From Streptomyces sp. V3I7 (GTDB lineage: Bacteria > Actinomycetota > Actinomycetes > Streptomycetales > Streptomycetaceae), in assembly GCF_030817495.1 (NCBI RefSeq), contig NZ_JAUSZK010000001.1, forward strand, positions 4,381,001 to 4,445,000: a DNA stretch of 64,000 nt, given 5' to 3'. Position numbers and translations under genes: made by a program. Positions within the stretch are counted from its first letter, which is position 1; each line of letters opens with the position of its first letter. Of this stretch, positions 1 through 9,161 are shown piece by piece. The notes beneath the pieces are model-generated. The model was not told where the DNA came from. It did no database searches and saw nothing but the letters and a program-made list of their open reading frames with translations.

Positions 1-1
1 G

Positions 2-292
2 TTACGGGGCGTGCCGGTCGCGGGCGCCGAGGCCCTCGTCGTCCGAGTCCGTCCACAGGGTGATGTCGTAGGGGGTGTCGGAGATGGTCACGAGCTCGGG
101 GCTGCGCTGCTGGGACAGCCGGGGCGCCGCCTCCCGCAGCAGCGCGAGGCTCTCGCGCAGGTGGTCGGCGTCGGCTCGGACGCGGCGCATCTCCAGTCCG
201 CCGCTTCCGAGCCGCTGCTCCAGGCGGTCGACGGACCGGGACAGCTCGTCGACGCAGCGCTGTACTGATGTCAGGTCGTCGTTCACGGACAT
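2..292 (-). CDS. Small coiled-coil conserved hypothetical protein (96 aa)
   Basis: Complete 96-residue ORF ending in TAA at the very edge of the window. Residues about 5-60 are rich in Leu, Arg, Glu and Asp with heptad spacing and should form a helical coiled coil. The C-terminal third is polar and acidic. There is no signal peptide or membrane segment. The ATG at 292 follows an AGTGAGG ribosome site. It is divergent from the lipoprotein gene at 627, with about 330 bp between them. Function is unknown; the coding assignment rests on codon bias, RBS and the absence of a better ORF on the other strand. Confidence 0.7.
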   Translation of the reverse strand: MSVNDDLTSVQRCVDELSRSVDRLEQRLGSGGLEMRRVRADADHLRESLALLREAAPRLSQQRSPELVTISDTPYDITLWTDSDDEGLGARDRHAP

Positions 293-626
293 GACGTGAC
301 CTCACTTCCGCGGACCTCATGGTCCAAGGCGGCAACGTTCATGCGCCTGCGAGTGTTGCGCGTCACACCTGTCGATGTGAAGGCGTGTGCAGCGATTGGC
401 GGATCGTGCCCCTGTGCCGTGCGCCCGCACACCCACATGCGCGCTGTGTGTGCGCCGGGGCGCGTGTTGCGCCGCACGGGTGGGCTTGGGAGCCCCCGTC
501 GCCGTGTCGCCCCCGGCGGGCGAACCATTTCCTCTTCAGTGGGTCCGTAGATCTGATCAGCTCCAAAATACCGCCAAATGTGAACAGACCACACCCACGT
601 CACCGGGCTCCCCGGAGGTAGCAGAG
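293..626. promoter_or_regulatory. Divergent intergenic region
   Basis: 334 bp between divergent genes with no credible ORF. It holds an imperfect GC-rich inverted repeat around 415-465 (GTGCGCCCGCACAC against GTGTGTGCGCC) and a more AT-rich stretch at 545-590 that probably carries the promoter of the lipoprotein gene. No precise -10/-35 pair can be defended by eye. Confidence 0.35.
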
Positions 627-2699
627 ATGTCCCACGACGGCGTCGGACTCCGCGCGGTCATGCGCGCGGTCGCCTTCCTCTCCGCCGGCGCGCTCGCGGC
701 CGGCTTCCTCGCCGGCTGCAGTTCCGACGAAGAGGCGAGCCACCCGCTGGCCGGCCAGGACATCGCGCCCGCCGGCCGCGCCCAGGTCGCCGACGGCGGC
801 ACCCTGCACTGGGCCGTGGACGCGATGCCGGAGACCCTCAACGCCTTCCAGGCCGACGCCGACGCGGGCACCACCCGGGTCGCCCAGGCCGTCCTGCCGT
901 CGATGTTCCGGCTCGACAAGGCCGGGCGTCCGGTGCGCAACCCCGACTTCCTGGAGAGCGCCAAGGTCGTCGCGACCGAGCCCCGCCAGGTCGTCCTGTA
1001 CAAGCTCAACCAGCAGGCCGTCTGGAGCGACGGCCGGGAGATCGGCGCCGCCGACTTCGCCGCCCAGTGGCGCGCCCTGGCCGGCAAGGACACCGCCTAC
1101 TGGACCGCCCGCAACGCCGGCTACGACCGCATCGAGAAGATCGAGCGCGGCGCCAACGACCTGGAGGTACGGGTCACCTTCAGCCGCCCGTACGCCGACT
1201 GGAAGTCGCTGTTCTCCCCGCTGTACCCGAAGGACGTCACGGGCACCCCGGACGCCTTCAACGACGGGGCGCGCCGCAAACTGGCCGTCACCGCCGGCCC
1301 CTTCCAGGTGCAGAAGGTCGACACGGCCGGCAAGGACATCGTCCTCGCCCGCAACCCCCGCTGGTGGGGCCACCCGGCCAAGCTGTCCGAGATCGTGCTC
1401 CAGGCCGTGCCCCGCGACCAGCGCACCGCCGCCCTCACCGCCGGCACCGTCGACCTCGCCGACGTCGACCCGGCCGACGCCGAGCGCATCTCCTCCGCGC
1501 CCAAGGGCAACGGCGGCCCGGTCCAGGGCGGCGGGCGCACCTCCGTCAAGAAGCTGCTGCGGGAGCAGGCCCTCAGCGGCTTCGAGCTCCGCAAGTCCCT
1601 GGAGCCCGCCTACACCCAGCTCGCGCTCAACGGCTCCAGCGGCCCGCTCACCGACGAGCGCGTGCGCCGCGCCGTCGCCCGCGCCCTCGACCGGGAGCAG
1701 ATCGCCAAGGCCGTCCTCACACCGCTCGGCCTGCCCGCCAAGCCCGTCGGCAGCCACCTCGCCCTGTCCGGACAGGACGCCTACGCCGACAGCAGCGACG
1801 CCCTCGGCGGCCAGGACACCGAGGAGGCGCAGGCCCTGCTCGCCGACGCGGGCTGGGTGCCCGGCGGCCCCGTCAAGGCGGAGAAGAAGCCCGAGAAGGC
1901 GGCCGGTCCCGAGGCGGGCGCGGACCAGGAGAGCGGGCAGCCCTCCGAGGACGGCGACGACGGCACGTACATCGTCGGCGAGGACGACAACAAGGCGCCC
2001 GCCGACGAGGGCGGCGCGCACCTCGCGCAGGACGGCAAGCAGCACACCGACAAGCACCCGCCGCAGGGCGGCGCCCCGGGCGCGTACGCCCCCAAGGGCA
2101 CCGCGGCCCCGGCCGGCGCCGTGAAGGGGCCGCTCGCCAAGGACGGCAAGCCGCTCATGCTGCGCTTCGTCCTGCCCTCAGGCCCCGGCTCGGAGAACCT
2201 GCGGGCCGTCGCCGACCGGATCTCCGGGATGCTGGAGAAGGTCGGCATGCAGACCGAGATCACCAAGGTCGCCGACCAGAGCTACTTCAAGGACCACATC
2301 GCGGCCGGCCAGTACGACCTCGCCCTGTACTCCTGGCCGTCCTCGGCCTTCCCCGCCACCGACGCCCGCCCGATCTACGCCAAGCCGGTCCCGGCCGCCG
2401 ACGGTTCGCTGAACATCGAGCAGAACTACACGCGCGTCGGCACCGACCAGGTCGACCAGCTCTTCGACCAGGCCGCCGGCACGCTCGACGAGGGCGAGTC
2501 GCGGGACCTGATCCGCAAGGCCGACGCCCGCATCTGGGCCGCCGCCGCCTCCATCCCGCTCTACCAGCGCCCCCAGCTCGTCGCCGCCAGGACCAACCTG
2601 GCCAACGCGGGTGCCTTCGGCTTCCAGACCCCCGTCTACGAGGACCTGGGATTCCTGAAGAAGGGCGCGAAGGTTCCGGCGAGCCCGTCGGCCGGCTGA
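627..2699 (+). CDS. Orphan peptide-binding lipoprotein (SBP family 5)
   Basis: Extracytoplasmic solute-binding lipoprotein of the oligopeptide-binding (SBP_bac_5) type, 690 aa. The ATG at 627 follows GGAGGTAG. The N-terminus has a type II signal peptide with lipobox LAGC and lipidated Cys at residue 31. The SBP fold runs from about residue 60 to the end. It is interrupted at about residues 415-505 by a low-complexity Lys/Glu/Asp/Ala/Pro-rich segment not expected in this family, which usually measures 520-600 aa. No permease or ATPase is attached: a hairpin terminator and typA follow. It may deliver peptides to the bldK-type importers downstream or act as a sensor; that is inference. Confidence 0.85.
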   Translation: MSHDGVGLRAVMRAVAFLSAGALAAGFLAGCSSDEEASHPLAGQDIAPAGRAQVADGGTLHWAVDAMPETLNAFQADADAGTTRVAQAVLPSMFRLDKAGRPVRNPDFLESAKVVATEPRQVVLYKLNQQAVWSDGREIGAADFAAQWRALAGKDTAYWTARNAGYDRIEKIERGANDLEVRVTFSRPYADWKSLFSPLYPKDVTGTPDAFNDGARRKLAVTAGPFQVQKVDTAGKDIVLARNPRWWGHPAKLSEIVLQAVPRDQRTAALTAGTVDLADVDPADAERISSAPKGNGGPVQGGGRTSVKKLLREQALSGFELRKSLEPAYTQLALNGSSGPLTDERVRRAVARALDREQIAKAVLTPLGLPAKPVGSHLALSGQDAYADSSDALGGQDTEEAQALLADAGWVPGGPVKAEKKPEKAAGPEAGADQESGQPSEDGDDGTYIVGEDDNKAPADEGGAHLAQDGKQHTDKHPPQGGAPGAYAPKGTAAPAGAVKGPLAKDGKPLMLRFVLPSGPGSENLRAVADRISGMLEKVGMQTEITKVADQSYFKDHIAAGQYDLALYSWPSSAFPATDARPIYAKPVPAADGSLNIEQNYTRVGTDQVDQLFDQAAGTLDEGESRDLIRKADARIWAAAASIPLYQRPQLVAARTNLANAGAFGFQTPVYEDLGFLKKGAKVPASPSAG

Positions 2700-2704
2700 G
2701 GCCC

Positions 2705-2740
2705 CGTGGCCCTGCGGAGGCCGCTTCCCGCGGGGCCACG
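2705..2740 (+). terminator. Hairpin terminator after the lipoprotein gene
   Basis: CGTGGCCC-T-GCGG pairs with CCGC-GGGGCCACG (2705-2717 with about 2728-2740) just after the TGA of the lipoprotein gene. There is no long T-run, as is usual in Streptomyces. Confidence 0.6.
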
Positions 2741-2838
2741 TAACATGGGGTGAGGCCGTGGCGTGTCAAGCCCGGCAGGGCCCGCGTCCAACGGACGCAC
2801 GCACAGGCCTTCCTCACACTCCGGGAGTACGTCGCAAT

Positions 2839-4746
2839 ATGGCCACGCGCCACGACATTCGCAACGTCGCCATCGTCGCCCACGTCGACCACGGCAAGAC
2901 GACCATCGTCGACGGCATGCTGAAGCAGGCCGGCGCCTTCGCCGCTCACCAGCTCGAAGGCGTCGACGACCGCATGATGGACTCGAACGACCTGGAGCGT
3001 GAGAAGGGCATCACGATCCTCGCCAAGAACACGGCGGTCAAGTACCACCCCAAGGACGGCGGGGACCCGATCACGATCAACATCATCGACACCCCCGGCC
3101 ACGCCGACTTCGGTGGCGAGGTCGAGCGCGGTCTGTCGATGGTCGACGGCGTCGTGCTGCTGGTGGACGCCTCCGAGGGCCCGCTGCCGCAGACCCGCTT
3201 CGTGCTGCGCAAGGCCCTCCAGCAGCGCCTGCCCGTCATCCTGTGCATCAACAAGACGGACCGGCCGGACTCCCGGATCGACGAGGTCGTCAACGAGACG
3301 TACGACCTCTTCCTCGACCTGGACGCGGACGAGGACCAGATCGAGTTCCCGATCGTCTACGCCTGCGGCCGTGACGGCATCGCCTCGCTGACCAAGCCCG
3401 ACGACGGCACGGTCCCCTCGGACTCCACCAGCCTGGAGCCGTTCTTCTCCACGATCCTGGAGCACATCCCGGCCCCCACGTACGAGGAGGACGCGCCGCT
3501 CCAGGCCCACGTCACCAACCTCGACGCGGACAACTTCCTCGGCCGTATCGCGCTGCTCCGTGTCGAGCAGGGCGAGCTGCGCAAGGGCCAGACCGTGGCC
3601 TGGATCAAGCGCGACGGCTCGGTCAGCAACGTGCGCATCACCGAGCTGATGATGACCGAGGCCCTCACCCGCAAGCCCGCCGAGGTGGCCGGCCCGGGTG
3701 ACATCTGCGCCGTCGCCGGTATCCCCGACATCATGATCGGTGAGACGCTGGCCGACCCGGAGAACCCGGTCGCCCTCCCGCTGATCACGGTCGACGAGCC
3801 CGCGATCTCCATGGTCATCGGCACCAACACCTCGCCGCTGGTCGGCCGTGGCGGCACCGGCAAGGGCGCCGAGGCCAAGGCCGCGGTCAAGGACCGCAAG
3901 GTCACCGCCCGCCAGGTCAAGGACCGCCTCGACCGCGAGCTGATCGGTAACGTCTCGCTGCGCGTGCTCGACACCGAGCGTCCCGACGCCTGGGAGGTGC
4001 AGGGCCGCGGTGAGCTGGCGCTGGCCATCCTGGTCGAGCAGATGCGCCGCGAGGGCTACGAGCTGACCGTCGGCAAGCCCCAGGTGGTCACCCGCGAGAT
4101 CGACGGCAAGGTCCACGAGCCGGTCGAGCGCATGACGATCGACGTGCCCGAGGAGCACATGGGCGCCGTCACGCAGCTCATGGGCGTCCGCAAGGGCCGT
4201 ATGGACAACATGTCCAACCACGGCTCCGGCTGGGTCCGCATGGAGTTCGTCGTCCCGTCCCGTGGTCTGATCGGCTTCCGGACCGAGTTCCTGACGCAGA
4301 CCCGCGGCACCGGCATCGGCCACTCCATCCACGAGGGCCACGAGCCGTGGTTCGGCGCGCTGCAGACCCGCAACAACGGCTCCCTGGTCGCCGACCGCTC
4401 CGGCGCCGTCACCGCGTTCGCGATGACGAACCTCCAGGAGCGCGGCGTGCTCTTCGTGGAGCCGGGCACCGAGGTGTACGAGGGCATGATCGTCGGCGAG
4501 AACTCGCGCGCCGACGACATGGACGTCAACATCACCAAGGAGAAGAAGCTCACGAACATGCGGTCGTCCTCGGCCGACTCGTTCGAGGCGATCGTCCCGC
4601 CGCGCAAGCTGTCGCTGGAGCAGTCCCTGGAGTTCTGCCGCGACGACGAGTGCGTCGAGGTGACCCCGGAGGCCGTCCGCATCCGCAAGGTGAACCTGGA
4701 CGCCCGCGAGCGCGCCCGCGCCGCGAGCCGCGCCAAGCACGGCTGA
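2839..4746 (+). CDS. typA: Translational GTPase TypA/BipA
   Basis: Ribosome-associated GTPase of the EF-G-like TypA/BipA family, 635 aa (family 600-640). G1 motif AHVDHGKTT lies near residue 15, G3 DTPGHADFGGE near residue 80 and NKTD near residue 135. EF-Tu domain 2, EF-G domains III and V and the BipA-specific C-terminal domain follow. It supports ribosome assembly and translation under stress. The ATG at 2839 follows GGGAG; the upstream in-frame ATG near 2758 gives a non-conserved extension. It is flanked by terminators and so is monocistronic. It sits immediately upstream of bldK. Confidence 0.97.
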   Translation: MATRHDIRNVAIVAHVDHGKTTIVDGMLKQAGAFAAHQLEGVDDRMMDSNDLEREKGITILAKNTAVKYHPKDGGDPITINIIDTPGHADFGGEVERGLSMVDGVVLLVDASEGPLPQTRFVLRKALQQRLPVILCINKTDRPDSRIDEVVNETYDLFLDLDADEDQIEFPIVYACGRDGIASLTKPDDGTVPSDSTSLEPFFSTILEHIPAPTYEEDAPLQAHVTNLDADNFLGRIALLRVEQGELRKGQTVAWIKRDGSVSNVRITELMMTEALTRKPAEVAGPGDICAVAGIPDIMIGETLADPENPVALPLITVDEPAISMVIGTNTSPLVGRGGTGKGAEAKAAVKDRKVTARQVKDRLDRELIGNVSLRVLDTERPDAWEVQGRGELALAILVEQMRREGYELTVGKPQVVTREIDGKVHEPVERMTIDVPEEHMGAVTQLMGVRKGRMDNMSNHGSGWVRMEFVVPSRGLIGFRTEFLTQTRGTGIGHSIHEGHEPWFGALQTRNNGSLVADRSGAVTAFAMTNLQERGVLFVEPGTEVYEGMIVGENSRADDMDVNITKEKKLTNMRSSSADSFEAIVPPRKLSLEQSLEFCRDDECVEVTPEAVRIRKVNLDARERARAASRAKHG

Positions 4747-4777
4747 CGTACCCCCGGGCCACGCCCGAGCGACATCG

Positions 4778-4815
4778 AGCCCGGTTCCTCCCGTCGACGG
4801 GAGGGGCCGGGCTTT
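4778..4815 (+). terminator. Strong terminator after typA
   Basis: AGCCCGG and CCTCCC pair with GGGAGG and CCGGGCT around a GTCGAC loop, followed by TTTG. Confidence 0.85.
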
Positions 4816-5139
4816 GTCGTATCCGTGAACGGCGTCGGAAGTCCTGCCCGGAGTCACTGCCGAGGTGTTCGCATATCGGTGATCTGGTGATCAAGTTTCG
4901 GGCAGGTAAACACAATTGGTGCCGTATATGTCCGACATGACGGACCGTCACCTCGGCTGTCAAGCGCGCCCAGGTGTCAATCGCTGCAATTTTTGCTCAA
5001 AATATTGCCGTTAGGGATATCCCTATGTCTTCCTCCCTTGACGCGCGTTGAACGCGTTGGCGAAAGTTCCCCCAAACCGCAGAACCTGCCGGTATCTGCC
5101 CTGCGCTGAACTCTCGAACCCCCCGGGGGAAGAAAACAC
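4816..5139 (+). promoter_or_regulatory. Upstream regulatory region of bldK
   Basis: About 325 bp without a gene, distinctly less GC-rich than its surroundings. It contains an AT-rich inverted repeat at 4986-5008 (GCAATTTTTG / CAAAATATTGC), a perfect 14-bp palindrome TAGGGATATCCCTA at 5012-5025, a TTGACG at 5038-5043 and a 13-bp palindrome CGCGTTGAACGCG at 5044-5056. These look like operator sites for the bldK operon; which regulator binds them cannot be read from the sequence. GGGGGAAG at about 5121-5128 is the bldKA ribosome site. Confidence 0.6.
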
Positions 5140-6159
5140 ATGACCAGTCCAGTCGCCTTGGACCCCGAGCTCGAGTCGGAGCCCGAGCCCGTCAAGGCAG
5201 CAGTGAAGCTCGAGGGCCGTTCCCCCGGTCAGTTGATGTGGCAGCGCTTCAAGCGAGACCGTAACGGTGTCATCTGCGCGTGGGTAGTGATTTCCTACTT
5301 CGTGATCGCGCTCGCCGCGCCGCTTCTGGTGAAGCTGAGCGGCACCGACCCGTACACGCTGTACGGCCAGGACCCGACCTACATGGACAAGCCGGTGCTG
5401 GACGACTTCGGGCTTCCGCTCGGCTGGTTCGGCGGAGTCTCCGGGGCCCACTGGTTCGGTGTGGAGCCGCAGTACGGCCGTGACGTGTTCGCCATGCTGG
5501 TGTTCGGCATGCGCACCTCGCTGTTCATGGCTCTCGGCGTCACCACGCTGCTCATGGTCACGGGCATCGTCATCGGCCTGATCGGCGGCTACTTCGGCGG
5601 CCGCACCGACTACTGGATCGGCCGGGTCACCGACTTCTTCCTCGCGTTTCCGCAGCAGCTGTTCTTCATCGCCTTCATGCCGGTGGTGACCGCGTTCTTC
5701 GTCGATCCGCGGGAGGAGACCCCCACGTACTTCCGCGCGCTCGCCATGCTGATCGTGCTGTGGCTGCTGGGCTGGATGGGCATGGCCCGTCTGGTGCGCT
5801 CCACCGTGCTGTCGCTGCGCGAGCGGGAGTTCGTCGAAGCCGCCAAGGTCTCCGGCGCCTCGCCGTGGCGGATCGTCCGCAAGGAGATCCTGCCCAACGT
5901 GGTGTCGCCGATCCTGGTGCAGTTCACGTACCAGCTTCCCAGCACCATCCTCACCATCGCCTTCCTCTCCTTCGCCGGCGTCGGCTTCGTCGAACCGACT
6001 CCGGACTGGGGTCGACTGTTCGCGGCCGGTTCCGCTTATGCGCAGCAGGACCCCGCGTTCATCTTCTTCCCCGGCGTGGCGCTGGTGATCTTCGTTCTGG
6101 CCTTCAACCTCCTCGGAGACTCGGTCCGGGACGCCTTCGACCCCAAGTCCGGGCGGTAG
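5140..6159 (+). CDS. bldKA: Oligopeptide ABC permease, OppC type (BldKA)
   Basis: Inner-membrane permease of the DppC/OppC family, 339 aa. An N-terminal cytoplasmic segment of about 45 residues precedes TM1 (around 46-66) and about five more membrane helices. The BPD_transp_1 EAA loop is present as EFVEAAKVSGASPWRIVRKE near residue 230. It is the first gene of permease-lipoprotein-permease-ATPase-ATPase, the same order as bldKA-E of S. coelicolor. That importer takes up a peptide-like signal needed for aerial mycelium formation. The symbol is assigned from gene order and family together. Confidence 0.9.
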   Translation: MTSPVALDPELESEPEPVKAAVKLEGRSPGQLMWQRFKRDRNGVICAWVVISYFVIALAAPLLVKLSGTDPYTLYGQDPTYMDKPVLDDFGLPLGWFGGVSGAHWFGVEPQYGRDVFAMLVFGMRTSLFMALGVTTLLMVTGIVIGLIGGYFGGRTDYWIGRVTDFFLAFPQQLFFIAFMPVVTAFFVDPREETPTYFRALAMLIVLWLLGWMGMARLVRSTVLSLREREFVEAAKVSGASPWRIVRKEILPNVVSPILVQFTYQLPSTILTIAFLSFAGVGFVEPTPDWGRLFAAGSAYAQQDPAFIFFPGVALVIFVLAFNLLGDSVRDAFDPKSGR

Positions 6160-6261
6160 ATCGTCCGTTGGTGGGGGGTGACTGCCGCCCCCGCGTCGGC
6201 CTGCCAGCCGCGTCAGGCAGTACTCACGGATAACAACCGACAGGTAGGTGCATTCGCCAAC

Positions 6262-8070
6262 ATGAAGTCGTTCACCACGCGCAGAGCTCACGCCATCGTC
6301 GTCGCGATAGCGGCCGGCTCCCTCGTGCTCACGGGCTGCTCCCAGAACACGGGCGGCAACTCCGGCACCGACTCCAAGAAGGACCAGAAGGAAGCCTCGG
6401 CCCAGTCGAAGCCGGTCGCCTACCTCGACGCCGCCGCCTCCACCGGCCCGGCCAAGGAGATCCCCGGTGCCAAGAGCGGCGGCACCGTCCAGGTCTACCA
6501 GGAGGCGGGCCTGTCCCACCTCGACCCGGGCCAGATCTACGTCTCGGACGCCGGTCAGGTCGCCAACCTGCTCTTCCGTCGCCTGACCCAGTTCCAGGAG
6601 GACGACAAGGGCAACGTCTCGATCGTCGGCGACCTCGCCACCGACTCGGGCAAGTCCTCCGACGGCGGCAAGACCTGGACCTTCACCCTGAAGGACGGCG
6701 TCAAGGACGCGAAGGGCAACGCCATCACGTCCAAGGACGTGCGTCACACGGTCGAGCGCCAGTTCGCGAAGTTCATCTTCGACGGCCCGCCCTACCTGCA
6801 GACGTGGCTCGCCGGTGAGAAGTACGCCTCGAACTACCGCAAGCTCCTGCCCGGCGGCGGCTTCGACGGCAAGCACCTGCCCGCCTCCGTCCTGGACACC
6901 CCGGACGACAAGACGGTCGTCTTCCACTTCGACCAGCCGCGCCCCGACCTGCCGCAGACGCTGGCCATGGCCGGCTACGCGGTCGTCCCCGAGAAGGCGG
7001 ACACCAAGGAGCGCTACGACAAGGCCCCGCTCGCCACGGGCCCGTACAAGGTCGCTTCGTACAAGCTCGGCAAGTCCCTCGTTCTCACCAAGAACACCAA
7101 CTGGGACCCGAAGACCGACTCGGTGCGCCACCAGTACGTGGACGGCTTCAACTTCGACTTCGGCGTGACCGAGTCGACCCAGACCAAGCGTCTGATCGCC
7201 GACCAGGGTGACGACAAGAACGCCATCCAGCTGACGGGTGCCGTCGAGGCCACCCAGATCCAGGACGTCATCAGCAACCCCGTGGTCAACAAGCGCACCA
7301 CGAAGGGCTACCAGCCCTACGTCATGCAGCTCTCCTTCAACCTCGACCGGGTGAAGGACAAGAAGGTCCGCGAGGCCATCGCCTACGCCGTCAACTCCAA
7401 GTCGCTCATCGCCGGTGAGGGCGGTGCCTACGGCGGCGACGTGGCCCCGAACTACTTCGCCCCGACGCTGCCCGACTACGAGGCCAAGTACGACCCGTAC
7501 GGCCGTCTGAAGACGCCGCAGGGCAACATCGCGAAGGCCAAGGAGATCCTGAAGAGCGTCCCGGCCTCCGAGAAGAAGGTCGTCTTCGCCTACGGCAACA
7601 ACGAGGCGGGCCAGAAGCGCAAGGTCGCCATCGAGGACGCCCTCACCAAGGTCGGCCTCCAGGTCGTCTCCAAGGAGGTCGACAGCGCGAGCTACTACGA
7701 GCAGATCGGCAAGCTCGACAACCCGTACGACATGTACATCACGGGCTGGGGTCAGGACTGGCCGTCCGCCGGCACCGTGATCACGCCCGTCTACGACCCG
7801 GCCCAGGTCTCCGACGGTTCGCCGAACTACTCGCACGTCAAGGACCCGAAGGTCGGCGAGCTCATCAAGAAGGCCATGACCCAGCAGCCGGCCGAGGCCG
7901 CCAAGACCTGGAAGGAAGCCCAGCACTACCTGCTGGAGCAGGTCATCCCGGGCGCCCCGCTCTGGTACACCAAGGTGTTCCAGCTCTCCGGTTCGAACAT
8001 CGGTGGCGCTCGCTACGGCTCGGTGTCCAGCCTCATCGACATCAACCACCTGTACCTGAAGAAGTCGTAA
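6262..8070 (+). CDS. bldKB: Oligopeptide-binding lipoprotein BldKB
   Basis: Substrate-binding lipoprotein of the BldK importer, 602 aa, close to the roughly 600 aa of the S. coelicolor protein. The signal peptide ends in lipobox LTGC with lipidated Cys at residue 26. A Ser/Lys/Gln-rich linker follows, then an SBP_bac_5 fold from about residue 70 to the end. The ATG at 6262 is chosen because it gives an ideal lipoprotein signal and follows AGGTAGG; the ORF stays open further upstream without homology. About 100 bp separate it from bldKA. A strong hairpin follows it before bldKC, which would favour accumulation of the bldKB message. Confidence 0.93.
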   Translation: MKSFTTRRAHAIVVAIAAGSLVLTGCSQNTGGNSGTDSKKDQKEASAQSKPVAYLDAAASTGPAKEIPGAKSGGTVQVYQEAGLSHLDPGQIYVSDAGQVANLLFRRLTQFQEDDKGNVSIVGDLATDSGKSSDGGKTWTFTLKDGVKDAKGNAITSKDVRHTVERQFAKFIFDGPPYLQTWLAGEKYASNYRKLLPGGGFDGKHLPASVLDTPDDKTVVFHFDQPRPDLPQTLAMAGYAVVPEKADTKERYDKAPLATGPYKVASYKLGKSLVLTKNTNWDPKTDSVRHQYVDGFNFDFGVTESTQTKRLIADQGDDKNAIQLTGAVEATQIQDVISNPVVNKRTTKGYQPYVMQLSFNLDRVKDKKVREAIAYAVNSKSLIAGEGGAYGGDVAPNYFAPTLPDYEAKYDPYGRLKTPQGNIAKAKEILKSVPASEKKVVFAYGNNEAGQKRKVAIEDALTKVGLQVVSKEVDSASYYEQIGKLDNPYDMYITGWGQDWPSAGTVITPVYDPAQVSDGSPNYSHVKDPKVGELIKKAMTQQPAEAAKTWKEAQHYLLEQVIPGAPLWYTKVFQLSGSNIGGARYGSVSSLIDINHLYLKKS

Positions 8071-8086
8071 CTCTCTACGGCTGATC

Positions 8087-8120
8087 GCGGGGGCGTGCAC
8101 CAGGCGGAGCACGCCCCCGC
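8087..8120 (+). terminator. Intercistronic hairpin between bldKB and bldKC
   Basis: GCGGGGGCGTGC (8087-8098) pairs perfectly with GCACGCCCCCGC (8109-8120), loop 10 nt, with no T-run. It lies inside the operon and probably acts as an attenuator or 3'-end stabiliser rather than a full terminator. Confidence 0.75.
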
Positions 8121-8168
8121 ACCTCCGTGACACTTCCCATCATCTCCGCAGAGAGCAGCCTTCCCGCC

Positions 8169-9146
8169 ATGTTTCAGTTCATCATCCGGCGCTCAGTCGG
8201 TGCCGCACTCACCCTGTTCCTCCTCGGTGCCGCCACGTTCTTCCTGTTCGTCGCCGCCCCCTCCGACTACGCCTCCCTGGCCTGCGGCAAGGACTGCTCT
8301 CCTCAGAGACTGGAGGACATCCGCTCGGCACTGGGCCTGGACCTCCCGCTGTACCAGCAGTTCTGGGACTTCATGTCCGGCATCGTGCTGGGACGTGACT
8401 TCCCGACCGGTCACTGCGCGGCCCCGTGCCTGGGCATGTCGTTCTACTCGGGCGACCCGGTCTGGGACACGATCATGGACCGCTTCCCGACGACGCTGAC
8501 GCTCACCGTCGGCGGCGCGGTCGTGTTCCTCCTCGTCGGCGTCGGCGCGGGCATGATCGCCGCGTACAAGAGGGGGTCACTGACCGACAGGATCGCCACC
8601 GGCGCCTCGATGGTCCTCAGTTCGTTCCAGATCTACTTCCTCGGCCCGATCGTCCTGATCATCTTCGTGTACAGCACGGGCTGGATGGAGAACCCCCGGT
8701 ACGTCCCGATCACCCAGGACCCGTTCGGCTGGTTCATGGGCATGCTGCTGCCGACGCTCGTGATGGCCACCATCTTCACCGCGCAGTACACGCGTATGGC
8801 GCGCGCGTCGATGATCGAGCAGCTCGCCGAGGACCACGTCCGCACCGCCCGCGCCAAGGGCATGGGCCGCAAGTACGTGTTCTTCCGTTACGCCTGGCGC
8901 GGCGCGATGATCCCCATCGTCACCGTTCTCGGTATCGACGTCAGCAGCATGCTCGGCGGTGCCGTCGTCACCGAGATCACCTTCTCCCTCCAGGGGATCG
9001 GCCGCCTCGCGGTGCAGGGTGCGCAGACGAAGGACCTCCCGCTGACCATGGGCGTCATGATGTTCGGCGCCTTCTTCATCCTGCTGACGAACATCCTCAC
9101 CGACATCGCGTACGCGTACATCGACCCGCGCGTCCGGCTCTCCTAG
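8169..9146 (+). CDS. bldKC: Oligopeptide ABC permease, OppB type (BldKC)
   Basis: Permease of the DppB/OppB family, 325 aa. It starts with the typical FQFIIRRSVGAAL signature of TM1. A large external loop carries two Cys pairs (CGKDC and CAAPC), followed by five more helices. The EAA loop HVRTARAKGMGRKYV lies near residue 225 and the C-terminal IDPRVRLS ending is typical of the family. The ATG at 8169 is chosen over an in-frame GTG near 8127 because homology begins at MFQF. It pairs with BldKA to form the translocation channel. Confidence 0.92.
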   Translation: MFQFIIRRSVGAALTLFLLGAATFFLFVAAPSDYASLACGKDCSPQRLEDIRSALGLDLPLYQQFWDFMSGIVLGRDFPTGHCAAPCLGMSFYSGDPVWDTIMDRFPTTLTLTVGGAVVFLLVGVGAGMIAAYKRGSLTDRIATGASMVLSSFQIYFLGPIVLIIFVYSTGWMENPRYVPITQDPFGWFMGMLLPTLVMATIFTAQYTRMARASMIEQLAEDHVRTARAKGMGRKYVFFRYAWRGAMIPIVTVLGIDVSSMLGGAVVTEITFSLQGIGRLAVQGAQTKDLPLTMGVMMFGAFFILLTNILTDIAYAYIDPRVRLS

Positions 9147-9161
9147 GAAGAACGAACCACC

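Noticed and set aside
5023..8133. Very long antisense frames (over 1000 codons) opposite bldKA-bldKB and similar long frames elsewhere
   Set aside because: In about 71% GC DNA the frame opposite a real gene stays open by codon bias. These lack RBS and homology, and are Val/Leu/Gly/Asp-rich shadows.
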